Shown here one piece after another: positions 32,574 through 42,038 of a stretch of 64,000 nucleotides of DNA. The position numbers and the translations under genes are program-made. The stretch is from Hymenobacter pini. GTDB lineage: Bacteria; Bacteroidota; Bacteroidia; Cytophagales; Hymenobacteraceae. The stretch covers positions 310,001 to 374,000 of the forward strand of contig NZ_JAIZZH010000002.1 of NCBI RefSeq assembly GCF_020421205.1, in the 5' to 3' direction. Under the pieces are notes generated by a model that worked only from the letters and a program-made list of their open reading frames with translations, did not search any database and was not told the DNA's origin. Numbering within the stretch: position 1 is the first letter of the stretch; every line of letters starts with the position of its first letter.

Positions 32574-32847
32574 AGATGATTTTCAGTCTTATCCATGAGA
32601 GCAATCTAAAATTAAGGCCCTCTTTTCTAAAATTTGAACCTTTAGTCCAGAAACACCACCTCTTTTACTAGCCATCCAGCCAAAATATACGCCTTTTAAT
32701 CACTTCACCCCCTAATTTACCAAGCCTCTAACTAAGTAGACTATTATATCACCCGGCTAACGGCAACCAACCGGGTATTTGCAGCCTAGCAGACTCTTTT
32801 CGCTTAAAACTGCCGAACTAGGGCTGCAGATGGTTGGCCTGGCCGGT

Positions 32848-32855
32848 TACCTTTG
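32848..32855 (+). promoter_or_regulatory. -7 box of the sulfatase gene
   Basis: TACCTTTG, four bases before an in-frame GTG at 32860. The layout TTTGCAGC-GTG mirrors P1 (TTTGCAGC-ATG) and suggests leaderless translation. Confidence 0.5.
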
Positions 32856-32859
32856 CAGC

Positions 32860-34716
32860 GTGAGAAACCGCTTCACGTTTCAGCCCCGGTATTTTCTGTT
32901 TTGGCTGGCGTATTTCGTGGCGGCTAAGGCCGTCTTCCTGCTTTACCATGGCACCCACACAGCGGCCCTGTCCGCTAGTACGGTAGCCCGGATTTTTGGC
33001 TACGGTCTGCGCCTGGATGCGTCGGCCGCGGCTTACCTGTGCATTTTGCCCTTTGTGCTGCTGAGTTTGGGCAGCCTAGCCCCGCCTCGCTTCCCCCTGA
33101 ACCGGCTACTGCGCTTTATTACGGCCGTAGCGGGCGTGGTAGTGGCGGTGTTCACCGTGGTCGACCTGGAACTATACCGGGCCTGGGGGTTCCGGCTGGA
33201 TGCCACGCCCCTGCAGTACCTACGCACCCCCCAGGAGGCCGCAGCCTCGGCTGGCAGTGCCCCAGTGCTGCTGTTGCTAGCTATACTGGCGGGCATGTTG
33301 GGGTTGGGCTGGCTACTATATACTAAGGTAGTAGGGCGTCTGCCGGAGCTGCCGTCTGGCTTTGGGCGGGGGCGGGCTGCCTTAGTGGGGCTGCTGTACC
33401 TGGCGCTGCTGGTGGTGCCCCTGCGCGGCGGGCTGCAGCAGATTCCGGTAAACCAGAGCGACGTGTACTTTTCCAGCGTGCCCTTCGCCAACCACGCCGC
33501 CGTAAACGTGCCCTGGAACGTGGCCAACTCCCTGCTGCTGCAGCAAGGCCAGCGCAACCCCTACCACTTCATGGCCGACTCGGCGGCCCAGCGCCTTGTG
33601 CGGCCACTCTACGCCCCCGCACCTGATACCACCACCCTGCTGCGCACCCGCCGGCCCAACGTGCTGTTTATTATCCTGGAAAGCTTCACGGGCAAGCTGG
33701 TGGGTCACCTGGGCGGGGAAGCGGGCGTCACGCCTACCCTCGATAGCCTGGCCCGCACGGATGTATCGTTCCGGAACATCTATGCGGCCGGCGACCGGAG
33801 CCAGAAGGGCCTGGTGGCGCTGCTCTCGGGCTACCCTAACCAGCCGGCTACCTCTATTATAAAGTATCCGCGCAAGACGGAACGCCTGCCCCACCTGGCC
33901 CGGGTGCTGCGCGGCCAGGGCTACAGCACGGCGTATTACCACGGTGGCGAACTGGCCTTTGCCAACATGAAAAGCTACCTGGTAACGGCCGGCTACGAGC
34001 AGTTCACGGAACGCGCCGACTTCGCCCGCCAGGACCAGAACTCCAAGTGGGGTGCCCACGACCACGTGCTGCTGCGACGGATGCTGCGGGAGCTGCCCCG
34101 GCAACGGCCGCCGTTCTTTGTCACGGCCTTCACCCTCAGCTCCCACGAGCCCTTCGATGTGCCCATGCGCACCCGCTTTGCTGGTACGGATGAGGCCAGC
34201 CGCTTCCGCAACTCCGTGTATTACACCGACCACGTGCTCGGCCAATTCCTGGCCCAGGCCCGCCGGCAGCCGTGGTGGCCGAATACACTAGTAGTGCTGG
34301 TAGCCGACCACGGCCACCCCCAGCCCGGTGACACGCCCAACCATGCCCCCGCCAAGTTCCGGGTGCCACTGCTGCTCACCGGCGGCGCTCTGCGTCCGGA
34401 AGTGGCGGGCCGCAGCATCAGCACCTACGGCAGCCAGACCGACGTAGCCGCCACCCTGCTGCACCAGTTGCAGCTGCCCGCCACCGGCTTCAACTGGAGC
34501 CGCGACCTGCTGGCCCCCACTCCAGCCGGCTGGCCCGGCGGCGTGGCCTTCTACTGCTTCACCGATGGCTTCGGCGTAGCCTCGCCAGCAGGAACCGTGA
34601 CCTATGACAACGTGGCCCGGCAGGTGATTGAGCGGGACGCCGGCGTATCGGATGCGCAGCTCCGGTTTGGGCAGGCGTATGAGCAGTTGTCGTTTGCCGA
34701 TTTTCTGCGGAAGTGA
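32860..34716 (+). CDS. LtaS-like sulfatase-family membrane protein
   Basis: About 619 residues from the GTG at 32860. The N-terminal third is membrane: several helices between residues about 10 and 190. The rest is a periplasmic alkaline-phosphatase/sulfatase fold: VLFIILESFTGKLVG holds the first metal acid, GDRSQKGLVALLSGYP the nucleophile region, VVLVADHGHPQPGD the last metal-binding pair. Relatives transfer phosphoglycerol or similar groups to envelope polymers. Starts at 32779 or 32830 are also open, but the TACCTTTG box would fall inside them. Confidence 0.8.
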   Translation: MRNRFTFQPRYFLFWLAYFVAAKAVFLLYHGTHTAALSASTVARIFGYGLRLDASAAAYLCILPFVLLSLGSLAPPRFPLNRLLRFITAVAGVVVAVFTVVDLELYRAWGFRLDATPLQYLRTPQEAAASAGSAPVLLLLAILAGMLGLGWLLYTKVVGRLPELPSGFGRGRAALVGLLYLALLVVPLRGGLQQIPVNQSDVYFSSVPFANHAAVNVPWNVANSLLLQQGQRNPYHFMADSAAQRLVRPLYAPAPDTTTLLRTRRPNVLFIILESFTGKLVGHLGGEAGVTPTLDSLARTDVSFRNIYAAGDRSQKGLVALLSGYPNQPATSIIKYPRKTERLPHLARVLRGQGYSTAYYHGGELAFANMKSYLVTAGYEQFTERADFARQDQNSKWGAHDHVLLRRMLRELPRQRPPFFVTAFTLSSHEPFDVPMRTRFAGTDEASRFRNSVYYTDHVLGQFLAQARRQPWWPNTLVVLVADHGHPQPGDTPNHAPAKFRVPLLLTGGALRPEVAGRSISTYGSQTDVAATLLHQLQLPATGFNWSRDLLAPTPAGWPGGVAFYCFTDGFGVASPAGTVTYDNVARQVIERDAGVSDAQLRFGQAYEQLSFADFLRK

Positions 34717-34721
34717 GTATG

Positions 34722-35270
34722 CTATTCGGGGCGTATAGAGGTAATAATAGTGTGAAGCAGACGCTGATGGTTTGCATCCGTTGCCTTTGGCTCATTAATG
34801 GTTGTAAAACCAAATTGTGCCATACACCCAGATGATTGGACTAAGACAGCTGTTGAGCGCAGACGCAAATTCTGGGTAGTAAATTCATAATCAAGGACAA
34901 CCATCGGAAGTTGATGAATAATGGTGTCCCGACGGCTGTGTAACGTATAACGCTCAAACTTCTCTCGGAAAGCCTCTTCCATAAGTGTCCCCGTCTCAGT
35001 TAACGACACCTCAGGAGTCGGTGTAGTTAACCGAATAACAACATTCTCACAAAACGAGGCTGCCGTATCGCAAGGGGGCTGAAATGCATATAAACCAGCT
35101 ACACCCTGCCCCGCTTTCGTGGCAGATACGTCCAGTGGCTTCCATGTCGTAGGCAACTCTATTGTAAATGCCCCAACACGGTGACGCGAAAAAGGGACTC
35201 TTACATTTAACGGTTCTGAGTTATTTGACGTGCAACTCAACAGGCTGAAAATAATTCCAGTTAACAACAT
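34722..35270 (-). CDS. Putative lipoprotein
   Basis: A 182-residue protein starting MLLTGIIFSLLSC with a lipobox (LLSC). The mature part (VGAFTIELPTTWKPLDVSAT, then FCENVVIRLTTPT, then TAVLVQSSGCMAQFGFTT) looks like the PsbP/DcrB-type beta fold of secreted lipoproteins. Convergent with the sulfatase, with a 5-base gap. Function unknown. An upstream ATG at 35378 would bury the signal peptide. Confidence 0.65.
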   Translation of the reverse strand: MLLTGIIFSLLSCTSNNSEPLNVRVPFSRHRVGAFTIELPTTWKPLDVSATKAGQGVAGLYAFQPPCDTAASFCENVVIRLTTPTPEVSLTETGTLMEEAFREKFERYTLHSRRDTIIHQLPMVVLDYEFTTQNLRLRSTAVLVQSSGCMAQFGFTTINEPKATDANHQRLLHTIITSIRPE

Positions 35271-35485
35271 AAAATGCGAAGAATGGGTAGGACGCAAAGC
35301 AGTAAAATGTTTATCCGACTTCAAATTTAAGAATAGCTCTGTTTTTCCTGTGTGTAACGAAAGTTGAACAGTACTCACCTTTCAAATCCAAGTAGTACAT
35401 GATATAGGCTTCTGATATAGGCTTCCGTATTCGGTAAGGCCGCCAAGCCATCTGCCTCGCTGCCGGAAACCTGCAACTTCTGCCG

Positions 35486-35493
35486 TATCTTTG
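35486..35493 (+). promoter_or_regulatory. -7 box of mtaB
   Basis: TATCTTTG, matching TAnnTTTG, 11 bases before the ATG at 35505. Confidence 0.5.
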
Positions 35494-35504
35494 CCGCCTT
35501 GTTT

Positions 35505-36854
35505 ATGGAAATGGAAACCAGAAAAGTTGCCTTTTACACGCTGGGCTGCAAGCTCAATTTCTCCGAAACGTCGGCTATCGGCCGACAGTTTGAGGAGCAC
35601 GGCTTCGTGAAAGCCGCTTTCGAGGATGCCGCCGACATCTACGTTATCAACACCTGCTCCGTCACGGACCACGCCGACCGCAAGTGCCGGAAGGTGGTGA
35701 AGGAGGCCCTGAAGCATAATCCCGAAGCCCTGGTGGCCATTGTGGGCTGCTACGCCCAGCTCAAGCCCCAGGAAATTGCCGAAATTCCGGGGGTACACGC
35801 GGTGCTGGGCGCGGCCGAGAAATTCCAGCTGGTTGAAACGCTGGCCGGCTTCCAGAAGCCCGAGAAGGGCCAGCCCGGCCAGGTGTTTGCCTCACCTATT
35901 TCCGAAGCCACCGAGTTTCACGCGGCCCACAGCTACGGCGACCGGACGCGCACCTTCCTGAAAGTGCAGGACGGCTGCGACTACAGCTGCTCCTTCTGCA
36001 CCATTCCGCTGGCCCGGGGCAAGAGCCGCTCGGGCTCGGTGCAAAGTGTGGTGGAACGCGTAGAGAAGCTGGCCGAAACCGGTGTGAAGGAAATCGTGCT
36101 GACAGGCGTGAACCTCGGCGACTTTGGCCTGCAGGGTCCCGAACGGGAGCGGAAGGAAACCTTCTTCGACCTAGTGCGGGCCCTGGACGAGGTGGACGGC
36201 ATCGAGCGGTTCCGCATCAGCAGCTGTGAGCCAAACCTGCTTTCCGACGAGATTATCCGCTTCGTGGCTCAGTCGAAGCGGTTTATGCCCCATTTCCACA
36301 TTCCGCTACAGTCGGGCTCCAACAAGATTCTGGGCCTGATGCGCCGGCGCTACCGCCGCGAGCTGTACCAGGAGCGCGTGGCCCTCATTAAAGAGGTAAT
36401 GCCCCACGCCTGCATCGGGGTGGATGTGATTGTGGGCTTTCCCGGCGAAACCGAGGCCGATTTCCTGGAAACCTACCAGTTCCTGAACGACCTAGAGGTA
36501 AGCTACCTGCACGTATTCCCGTACTCGGAGCGCGACAACACGCTGGCCCCCACGCTGCCCGGCCGCGTGCAGGACCGCCACCGCCACGAGCGCACAACCC
36601 AGCTGCGCAGCCTCTCGGAAAAGAAGAAGCGCTACTTCTACGAGCAGCACCTGGGCGAGGAAGCTACCGTGTTGTTCGAGGACGACGTGACCAACGGCCA
36701 GATGGAGGGCTTCACGCCCAACTACATCCGCGTAACGGCCAAATACGACCCGCTGCTGGTAGGTGAGCTGAAGCGCCTGCGCTTAACCCAGGTGAGTCCA
36801 CAAACCCTGATGGAGGCGGAAGAAGTGGGTGTGGAGGTGTTCCACCATTCCTAA
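35505..36854 (+). CDS. mtaB: tRNA t6A37 methylthiotransferase MtaB
   Basis: About 449 residues. The N-terminal UPF0004 domain supplies cysteines for one Fe-S cluster (TLGCKLN, NTCSVTD, VGCYAQ), the radical SAM domain has CDYSCSFC, and a TRAM domain ends the protein (residues about 385-445). It adds a methylthio group to t6A at position 37 of tRNAs decoding ANN codons. The TLGCKLN form separates MtaB from MiaB (present at 54331, SYGCQMN) and RimO. ATG at 35505 chosen; 35511 also possible. Confidence 0.93.
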   Translation: MEMETRKVAFYTLGCKLNFSETSAIGRQFEEHGFVKAAFEDAADIYVINTCSVTDHADRKCRKVVKEALKHNPEALVAIVGCYAQLKPQEIAEIPGVHAVLGAAEKFQLVETLAGFQKPEKGQPGQVFASPISEATEFHAAHSYGDRTRTFLKVQDGCDYSCSFCTIPLARGKSRSGSVQSVVERVEKLAETGVKEIVLTGVNLGDFGLQGPERERKETFFDLVRALDEVDGIERFRISSCEPNLLSDEIIRFVAQSKRFMPHFHIPLQSGSNKILGLMRRRYRRELYQERVALIKEVMPHACIGVDVIVGFPGETEADFLETYQFLNDLEVSYLHVFPYSERDNTLAPTLPGRVQDRHRHERTTQLRSLSEKKKRYFYEQHLGEEATVLFEDDVTNGQMEGFTPNYIRVTAKYDPLLVGELKRLRLTQVSPQTLMEAEEVGVEVFHHS

Positions 36855-36887
36855 GCACCCGCTGCGAACTACGTTCCTGCTACCTAA

Positions 36888-36926
36888 TGAAAAGACCCTG
36901 CAACCGGTGAGTGGCGGGGTCTTTTC
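36888..36926. terminator. Terminator after mtaB
   Basis: Stem GAAAAGACCC-(T/C)GC with matching GC-GGGGTCTTTTC around an ACCGGTGAGT-type loop. Confidence 0.75.
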
Positions 36927-37014
36927 ATGTAAGCTGGTCACAGTTGAGCGGCCCTGTCGCGTTTGCCTATTAAGTTGCGGAGGCAATCCGATTAACTGAC
37001 TATTCCGCTGTTGT

Positions 37015-37461
37015 ATGCTATTTGGTAAAAAGCCCCGGCCGAAAGAATTTCGTCTCGCTTCGCTCACGTTTACTGATTATACTACCACTACTCCCCGCAT
37101 AGTATCGGCTGCCGAGTTACCGGCGCTAAGATCGTTTGAGCTGCAGCTGAATGCGTACGTAACAGATCAGAACCGGGAATATCGGCTTTACACGGTTCGG
37201 GTTATTTCCCCCGACCTGTATCTGCCGCGAATGGCGGCCGCGCATGCCGTTTTCACAACGGGGTACTTGCTCATGCAACACCTCAGCCACGAAGCCTTGG
37301 TAGGCCGGCTGCAGCAATTACTGGCAGCGTCCAACTCGGCCACTACCTGGCCGCAATTGGATGTGGCAGTCGGGGGTTGTCTGCAGCCCATAGTTTATTC
37401 TCCGCATCTGCTCCCCGACCCTGCGGCACCTGTCGGCTACGCGCAAGCTGAACCTGCATAA
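37015..37461 (+). CDS. Hypothetical protein
   Basis: A 148-residue protein with no family I recognise; residues about 40-110 form an alpha/beta region. It starts MLFGKKPRPKEFRL. Flanked by terminators, so probably its own unit. Function unknown. Confidence 0.5.
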   Translation: MLFGKKPRPKEFRLASLTFTDYTTTTPRIVSAAELPALRSFELQLNAYVTDQNREYRLYTVRVISPDLYLPRMAAAHAVFTTGYLLMQHLSHEALVGRLQQLLAASNSATTWPQLDVAVGGCLQPIVYSPHLLPDPAAPVGYAQAEPA

Positions 37462-37493
37462 AAAACGCCTGCCGAATTAAGGCAGGCGTTCTT
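37462..37493. terminator. Terminator between convergent genes
   Basis: AACGCCTGCC-GAATTAA-GGCAGGCGTT with A before and T after; serves both directions. Confidence 0.8.
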
Positions 37494-37513
37494 ATATTTC
37501 ACAGACAATTTTA

Positions 37514-37548
37514 ACCATTTGAATATAAAAAGAGAATATACTCAAATG
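37514..37548. repeat. Inverted repeat / operator-like site after the regulator gene
   Basis: CATTTGAATATA (37514-37525) and ATATACTCAAATG (37536-37548) form an imperfect inverted repeat. The second arm is a perfect 13-base copy of the sequence at the regulator's start (38232-38244). Confidence 0.5.
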
Positions 37549-37567
37549 ATTTAAACTCAGTATAACA

Positions 37568-38233
37568 CTAGCGGACCAGTTGCCGCTGCATCAGATCCAT
37601 CATTTGCTGCATTAGCCGCTGCTGCTCCTGCAGGTGCTGGTTGCGCAGCTCGGCTAAGGCCAGTTGGTGGGCCATCTGCTGCGTGTACAATGCCGACTGC
37701 CAGGCTCCTGCATCGGCCACTGGGGGAGCAGAAGCCACGGGAGCAGGTGCGGCAACCAACTCAGCAATTGCAGGCTGAACTACTGACAGCGGCGCAGTTG
37801 GCGCGCCTGATACAGGCTCCGAATTGGTTACTGGCGACGTAGTAGTAACTATTGGCTCAGGCGACGGGGCCTGAGCCGCGAAGGTTTGCTGGACAGGCTC
37901 AGCGGGTACTTCCAACGCGGGCGTTACTGGAGCAGGAGTTGCAGCAGCCGGCGTGGTTGGCGTAGATGATTCTGGTACTTTAGCAGCGGAGGAAGCAGGC
38001 TCAGTGGTTCCCCACATTGGGCCATCCCCCTGCATTAGCCAATCCTTAGAAACATTTGGATATACTTCAAATATTTTGCACAAAAGGTCAAATCCTGGCT
38101 TATTCCGCTCTTCAACCAAATGTTGAATTACGGTTGCGGTTTTATCCAGCGAAATAGCAAAAGCATTCTTGCTCAATCCTAGCTGCTGGATGAGCTGTGC
38201 AATGCGTTGCCCTACGGTTGATGATTCGGTCAT
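37568..38233 (-). CDS. HTH regulator with Pro/Ala-rich linker
   Basis: A 221-residue protein. Residues about 6-70 form an XRE-type domain (GQRIAQLIQQLGLSKNAFAI, then ERNKPGFDLLCKIFEVY, then SKDWLMQGDGPM), the same design as the prophage repressors. A Pro/Ala/Thr-rich linker (about 75-175) joins a C-terminal coiled coil rich in Gln (LRNQHLQEQQRLMQQMMDLM). Candidate operators lie at its promoter and its 3' end, suggesting autoregulation. It may descend from a phage repressor; it has no phage neighbours here. Confidence 0.7.
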   Translation of the reverse strand: MTESSTVGQRIAQLIQQLGLSKNAFAISLDKTATVIQHLVEERNKPGFDLLCKIFEVYPNVSKDWLMQGDGPMWGTTEPASSAAKVPESSTPTTPAAATPAPVTPALEVPAEPVQQTFAAQAPSPEPIVTTTSPVTNSEPVSGAPTAPLSVVQPAIAELVAAPAPVASAPPVADAGAWQSALYTQQMAHQLALAELRNQHLQEQQRLMQQMMDLMQRQLVR

Positions 38234-38262
38234 ATACTCAAATGGTTATTTACACAAATGTA
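38232..38262 (-). promoter_or_regulatory. Promoter and operator-like site of the HTH regulator
   Basis: TACATTTG on the minus strand (38255-38262) matches TAnnTTTG; the 13-base repeat (38232-38244) lies between it and the ATG, where bound protein would block transcription. Confidence 0.55.
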
Positions 38263-38547
38263 TTAATAAAATAGTAATACCTAGGATTCTCTGCGTTTAT
38301 TACACCCGCTCTGTTGTGGATAACTCTTCACAAAGGAGGAAATGCTAAAATTCCCACGCTAGAGCATGCTGTTGTGCTTCCCGCCTGGGTCAGTGCGCCT
38401 CGTGACGCCTCGCGCATTATCGCCCGGACTACTTACAGATGCGTGCCAACAAAAGGTGGAGTGATCCGCTCGGTATGCTTACTTCCAGAGCAGCTTCATT
38501 CTATCCGCTGCCCGGAGCAACCTGAATTTTAAGCTCTCCTTCCCTAC
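38263..38547. other. Intergenic stretch without a clear gene
   Basis: About 285 bases. One DnaA-box match (TGTGGATAA, 38315-38323) stands alone. No convincing frame or hairpin. Confidence 0.3.
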
Positions 38548-38985
38548 CTAACTCTCGAACGCTCCAAAGCGGAGCCCAGACCGGCACCACGCCTCAAAAG
38601 CCAGTGTCAGCGCGTCCTCAGATTCAGGCGGTGGTGCCTGCCGGCCAAACCACAGGTATAGCTCCTGTTGCAGCAGGCGCAGCCGTTGCTCGGGAGTGGC
38701 GGCTTTGGGCAGTTGGTAGAGCAGGGTGCGGGCTAGCTCCGGATACAGAGGCGAAGCTTCGGCGTCGGCTTCCAGGCCCGCTGGGTCGTGCTGGATCAGC
38801 ACTTGAACTAACGAATTGAGGTGAGAGCCAAACTCCTGCCGGGCCATATCCAGATTGGGGATGCGGGCGTGCAGCAGCTGCCGGCGCTGATGCGCCAGTA
38901 GCTCTTGCCGGAGCTGGTTTTCATCGGCTCGGCTGTGCTGCCGCCGGGAAATCAGGCGGAGCAGGAGACCAAATCCAGGAAACAT
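38548..38985 (-). CDS. Hypothetical helical protein
   Basis: A 145-residue protein with a hydrophobic start (MFPGFGLLLRLISRR) and a helical, Gln/Leu-rich body. Could be membrane-associated through its N-terminus. No family recognised. Confidence 0.5.
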   Translation of the reverse strand: MFPGFGLLLRLISRRQHSRADENQLRQELLAHQRRQLLHARIPNLDMARQEFGSHLNSLVQVLIQHDPAGLEADAEASPLYPELARTLLYQLPKAATPEQRLRLLQQELYLWFGRQAPPPESEDALTLAFEAWCRSGLRFGAFES

Positions 38986-39166
38986 AGGCGGAAAATACAG
39001 ACCGTGAGTGGCATACCAACAGTGCCTCTTAGTAAGGCAACCGGCGCATCAAACCAGGGCCGAAGCATGATAGCACAGAGGAGATGTCAACCAAGATTTG
39101 AGTACGCTTGCTGCTAAGTGAGTGGCTGCAACGCTTCCCCCAGGCGCACCTCTCTCCTACCGACTA

Positions 39167-40405
39167 CTACTCAAACCGCAACGACTCGATGGGGTCGAGG
39201 CCGGCGGCTTTGCTGGCGGGATAATAGCCCGAGGCCAGACCTACGGTTACGCAGATTACCAAGCCAATAAACATCCAGAGCCAAGGCACCACGAAGCCAG
39301 CGCTGCCCACCAGCAACGATACGCCGTTGCCCATAGCCACGCCCAGCAGGATGCCCAGCGTGCCACCCATCACGCAGATGACGATGGCCTCGATAAGAAA
39401 CTGCTGCCGGATTTGCAGGGAAGTTGCGCCCAGCGCCTTCCGAATTCCAATTTCCCGGGTCCGCTCCGTTACTGATACCATCATGATATTCATGAGGGCA
39501 ATGCTGGCCCCGAGCAGCGTGATGAAGCCCACCAGAAAGCCGCCCATCTTCATATTGCCCGACAGGGAATCCAGCTTGCCGGCCAGGGAGTCGGAACGCT
39601 CCAGCTCGAAGCTGTCTTCCTGGCCCAACTGGTCGTGGCGGACGGCGCGCATAATGCGGGTAGCCTCGCCTGTTAGGTAAGTCAGCTGTACGGGGTCGGT
39701 AGTGGCGGTTTTCACGTCGAAGGTAAGGGCGCGCTGCCGGGGCAGCTGGTTGCCGGTTTCCAACGGAATCAGCAGGAGTCGGTCGGCCCCTTTGCCACCC
39801 ATGCTGCTGCCGCTTTTCTCCAGTTCACCAATCACCAAAAACCGACGGCCTAGCATATACACGTACTTGTCAAGCGGGCTTTGGCCAGGGAACAATTTTT
39901 CCTTTAGTTCAGCTCCCACAATTACCACGTTAGCCCCGTTGTCGAGTTCGGCCGGGGAGAATACCCGCCCGCTGCTCAGGTTGTAGTTCTGAATCATCAG
40001 GTAGTTTTCGTCGCCGGCTACTACCTGCATATTAGGATTGGTTTTGATGCCATTGGCCTTTACTTCCACGGCTCCCGCAATCTGGGCCGACACGCCTACT
40101 TTGGCCTCCTCGGCCAGCTGCGTTTTGTACTGCCGGGTCTGCAGGTAGGTAAGGGCCGGGTACTGCTTGCCCTGCACCCCGCCGCGGCGCACCCGGTTGG
40201 AGTAGCCTTTGGCCTTGATTTCGAACGAATTAGCTCCCAGGCTGGCAAACGTGGAGTTCAGCGAGGCTTTCATGGCATCAATGGCCGTAAGAATACCCAC
40301 CAACGACATAATGCCGATGCTCACAATCAGCGCCGTCAGCACGGTGCGCAGCAAATTGCTTTGAATGGAACGAAACGCCTCTTTGATGTTTTCCAGCAAG
40401 TGCAT
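39167..40405 (-). CDS. MacB/FtsX-family ABC transporter permease
   Basis: A 412-residue protein with the four-helix MacB layout: one helix near residues 18-42, a periplasmic domain (about 45-275), then three helices near 285-310, 330-360 and 375-398. FtsX signature [30 protein letters not shown] is split here as [17 protein letters not shown] and IRKALGA. It ends DPIESLRFE as usual. It would couple ATPase action to envelope work or export; no ATPase gene is adjacent. Confidence 0.88.
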   Translation of the reverse strand: MHLLENIKEAFRSIQSNLLRTVLTALIVSIGIMSLVGILTAIDAMKASLNSTFASLGANSFEIKAKGYSNRVRRGGVQGKQYPALTYLQTRQYKTQLAEEAKVGVSAQIAGAVEVKANGIKTNPNMQVVAGDENYLMIQNYNLSSGRVFSPAELDNGANVVIVGAELKEKLFPGQSPLDKYVYMLGRRFLVIGELEKSGSSMGGKGADRLLLIPLETGNQLPRQRALTFDVKTATTDPVQLTYLTGEATRIMRAVRHDQLGQEDSFELERSDSLAGKLDSLSGNMKMGGFLVGFITLLGASIALMNIMMVSVTERTREIGIRKALGATSLQIRQQFLIEAIVICVMGGTLGILLGVAMGNGVSLLVGSAGFVVPWLWMFIGLVICVTVGLASGYYPASKAAGLDPIESLRFE

Positions 40406-40635
40406 AACGCGGCAGCCAACAAGGGAACAAAACCAGCCAACGCCCCCAACTTGCGGGCCGGGACAATGCGGGCTGGTAGCGCAAGGTAACGGGTTTCCGA
40501 CGAAACTCCCATCCGGATTTGTTACCTTGAATCTCGGATTCTGACGTTTTTTTGAGTTACCCGGATTCCACCGGCCGCAGCCGCTCCCGTTTTGGTCAGC
40601 GCACCGGCCATCTGCCTCTTGACTTCCATCTGCCC

Positions 40636-41913
40636 ATGAATTTCTCTCGCCTACTTGCCTTTCTGCTGGTGCTGGCGGCCGCGCTGAGCCAGCCCGTGGC
40701 GGCCTGGGCCAACCACATTCTCATCCCGATGGATAATACCCAGAAGGAGCACCTGAAAGCCTACGGCGCGGCGTACTGGCTGCTGGGCAAGCAGGTAGAA
40801 GTAGATTGGCTACTGAACTACCGCGGCGGGGCCTTTGCCTGCGACGTGGCCCCCGGGGCCGAAAACGAGCTGGCCGTACGGGGCGTCACGTACCAAGTCA
40901 TTTCCGAAGCCCAGTATACCAGCATCCTTTCCGAAATAGCCGACCCGAACGCCAACATGGACGTGATGAAGCTGGAGAAGGTGCCCAAAATTGCGGTGTA
41001 CACGCCCAAAGGCAAGCAGCCCTGGGATGACGCCGTGACGATGGTACTGACCTACGCCGAAATTCCCTATACCCAGATTTACGACGACGAAGTGCTGCGC
41101 GGCGACCTACCCAAGTACGACTGGCTACACCTGCACCACGAGGACTTTACGGGCCAGTACGGTAAGTTTTACGCTACCTACCGCTCCCGCCCTTGGTACC
41201 AGCAGCAGCAGCGCGACGCCGAAGCCGCCGCCAAACGCAACGGTTTTGGGAAAGTAAGCCAGATGAAGGGGGCCGTAGCCGTGAAAATGCAGGAGTTCAT
41301 TGCCGGCGGGGGCTTCCTGTTTGCCATGTGCTCCGCCACCGACTCCTATGATATTGCCCTGGCCGGGCTGGGCGTGGATATGGTAGAGAGCATGTACGAC
41401 GGTGACCCCGCCGACCCTCAGTCCCAGGCTAAGCTCAACTTCAACCGCACGCTGGCCTTCCAGAATTTCCAGCTGCGCATGAACCCCTTCGAGTACGAAT
41501 ACAGCAACATTGATATGGACCCGCGCGAGCGGGGCGTGTACGAGGACAACGACTATTTTCAGCTGTTTAACTTCTCGGCCAAATACGACCCGGTGCCCAC
41601 TATGCTCACCCAAAATCATGAGCGCACCATTAAAGGCTTCATGGGCCAAACTACGGCCTTCCGCAAGCAGCTGGTGAAACCCGATGTGGTGGTAATGGGC
41701 GAGAACAAAGCCTCCGGCGAAGTGCGGTACATGCACGGCACCTTGGGTAAAGGCACCTGGACCTTCTATGGCGGCCACGACCCCGAAGACTACCAGCACT
41801 TGGTAGAAGAAGAGCCCACCGACCTCAGCCTGCATCCCAACTCGCCCGGTTACCGGCTGATTCTGAACAACATTCTGTTTCCGGCGGCCAAAAAGAAAAA
41901 GCAAAAAACCTGA
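40636..41913 (+). CDS. Secreted protein with class I amidotransferase-like fold
   Basis: A 425-residue protein with a Sec signal ([20 protein letters not shown], cut near AWA). The mature part begins [20 protein letters not shown] segment [20 protein letters not shown] looks like the nucleophile elbow of class I amidotransferase/ThuA-like folds, with Cys as candidate nucleophile. Relatives in Bacteroidota are, as I recall, often labelled asparagine synthetase B, which this cannot be: there is no AsnB synthetase domain and it is exported. True function unknown. The ATG at 40636 fits the signal peptide. Confidence 0.65.
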   Translation: MNFSRLLAFLLVLAAALSQPVAAWANHILIPMDNTQKEHLKAYGAAYWLLGKQVEVDWLLNYRGGAFACDVAPGAENELAVRGVTYQVISEAQYTSILSEIADPNANMDVMKLEKVPKIAVYTPKGKQPWDDAVTMVLTYAEIPYTQIYDDEVLRGDLPKYDWLHLHHEDFTGQYGKFYATYRSRPWYQQQQRDAEAAAKRNGFGKVSQMKGAVAVKMQEFIAGGGFLFAMCSATDSYDIALAGLGVDMVESMYDGDPADPQSQAKLNFNRTLAFQNFQLRMNPFEYEYSNIDMDPRERGVYEDNDYFQLFNFSAKYDPVPTMLTQNHERTIKGFMGQTTAFRKQLVKPDVVVMGENKASGEVRYMHGTLGKGTWTFYGGHDPEDYQHLVEEEPTDLSLHPNSPGYRLILNNILFPAAKKKKQKT

Positions 41914-42038
41914 GTTTAGAGAGCGGCAGCGCTAAGCAAGCAGGGCGCTTTTAGAAGTGAAGGGGCATTTTTTATCTGCTCTGGAGCATCCGGAGCCGGA
42001 GTTGCTACGTTGTTAAGCTACCACCTTGCCCTGCTGCT

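Noticed and set aside
25941..38323. DnaA boxes at 25941 and 38315 as a chromosomal origin
   Set aside because: Single boxes far apart, no cluster and no dnaA or dnaN gene; expected by chance at this length.
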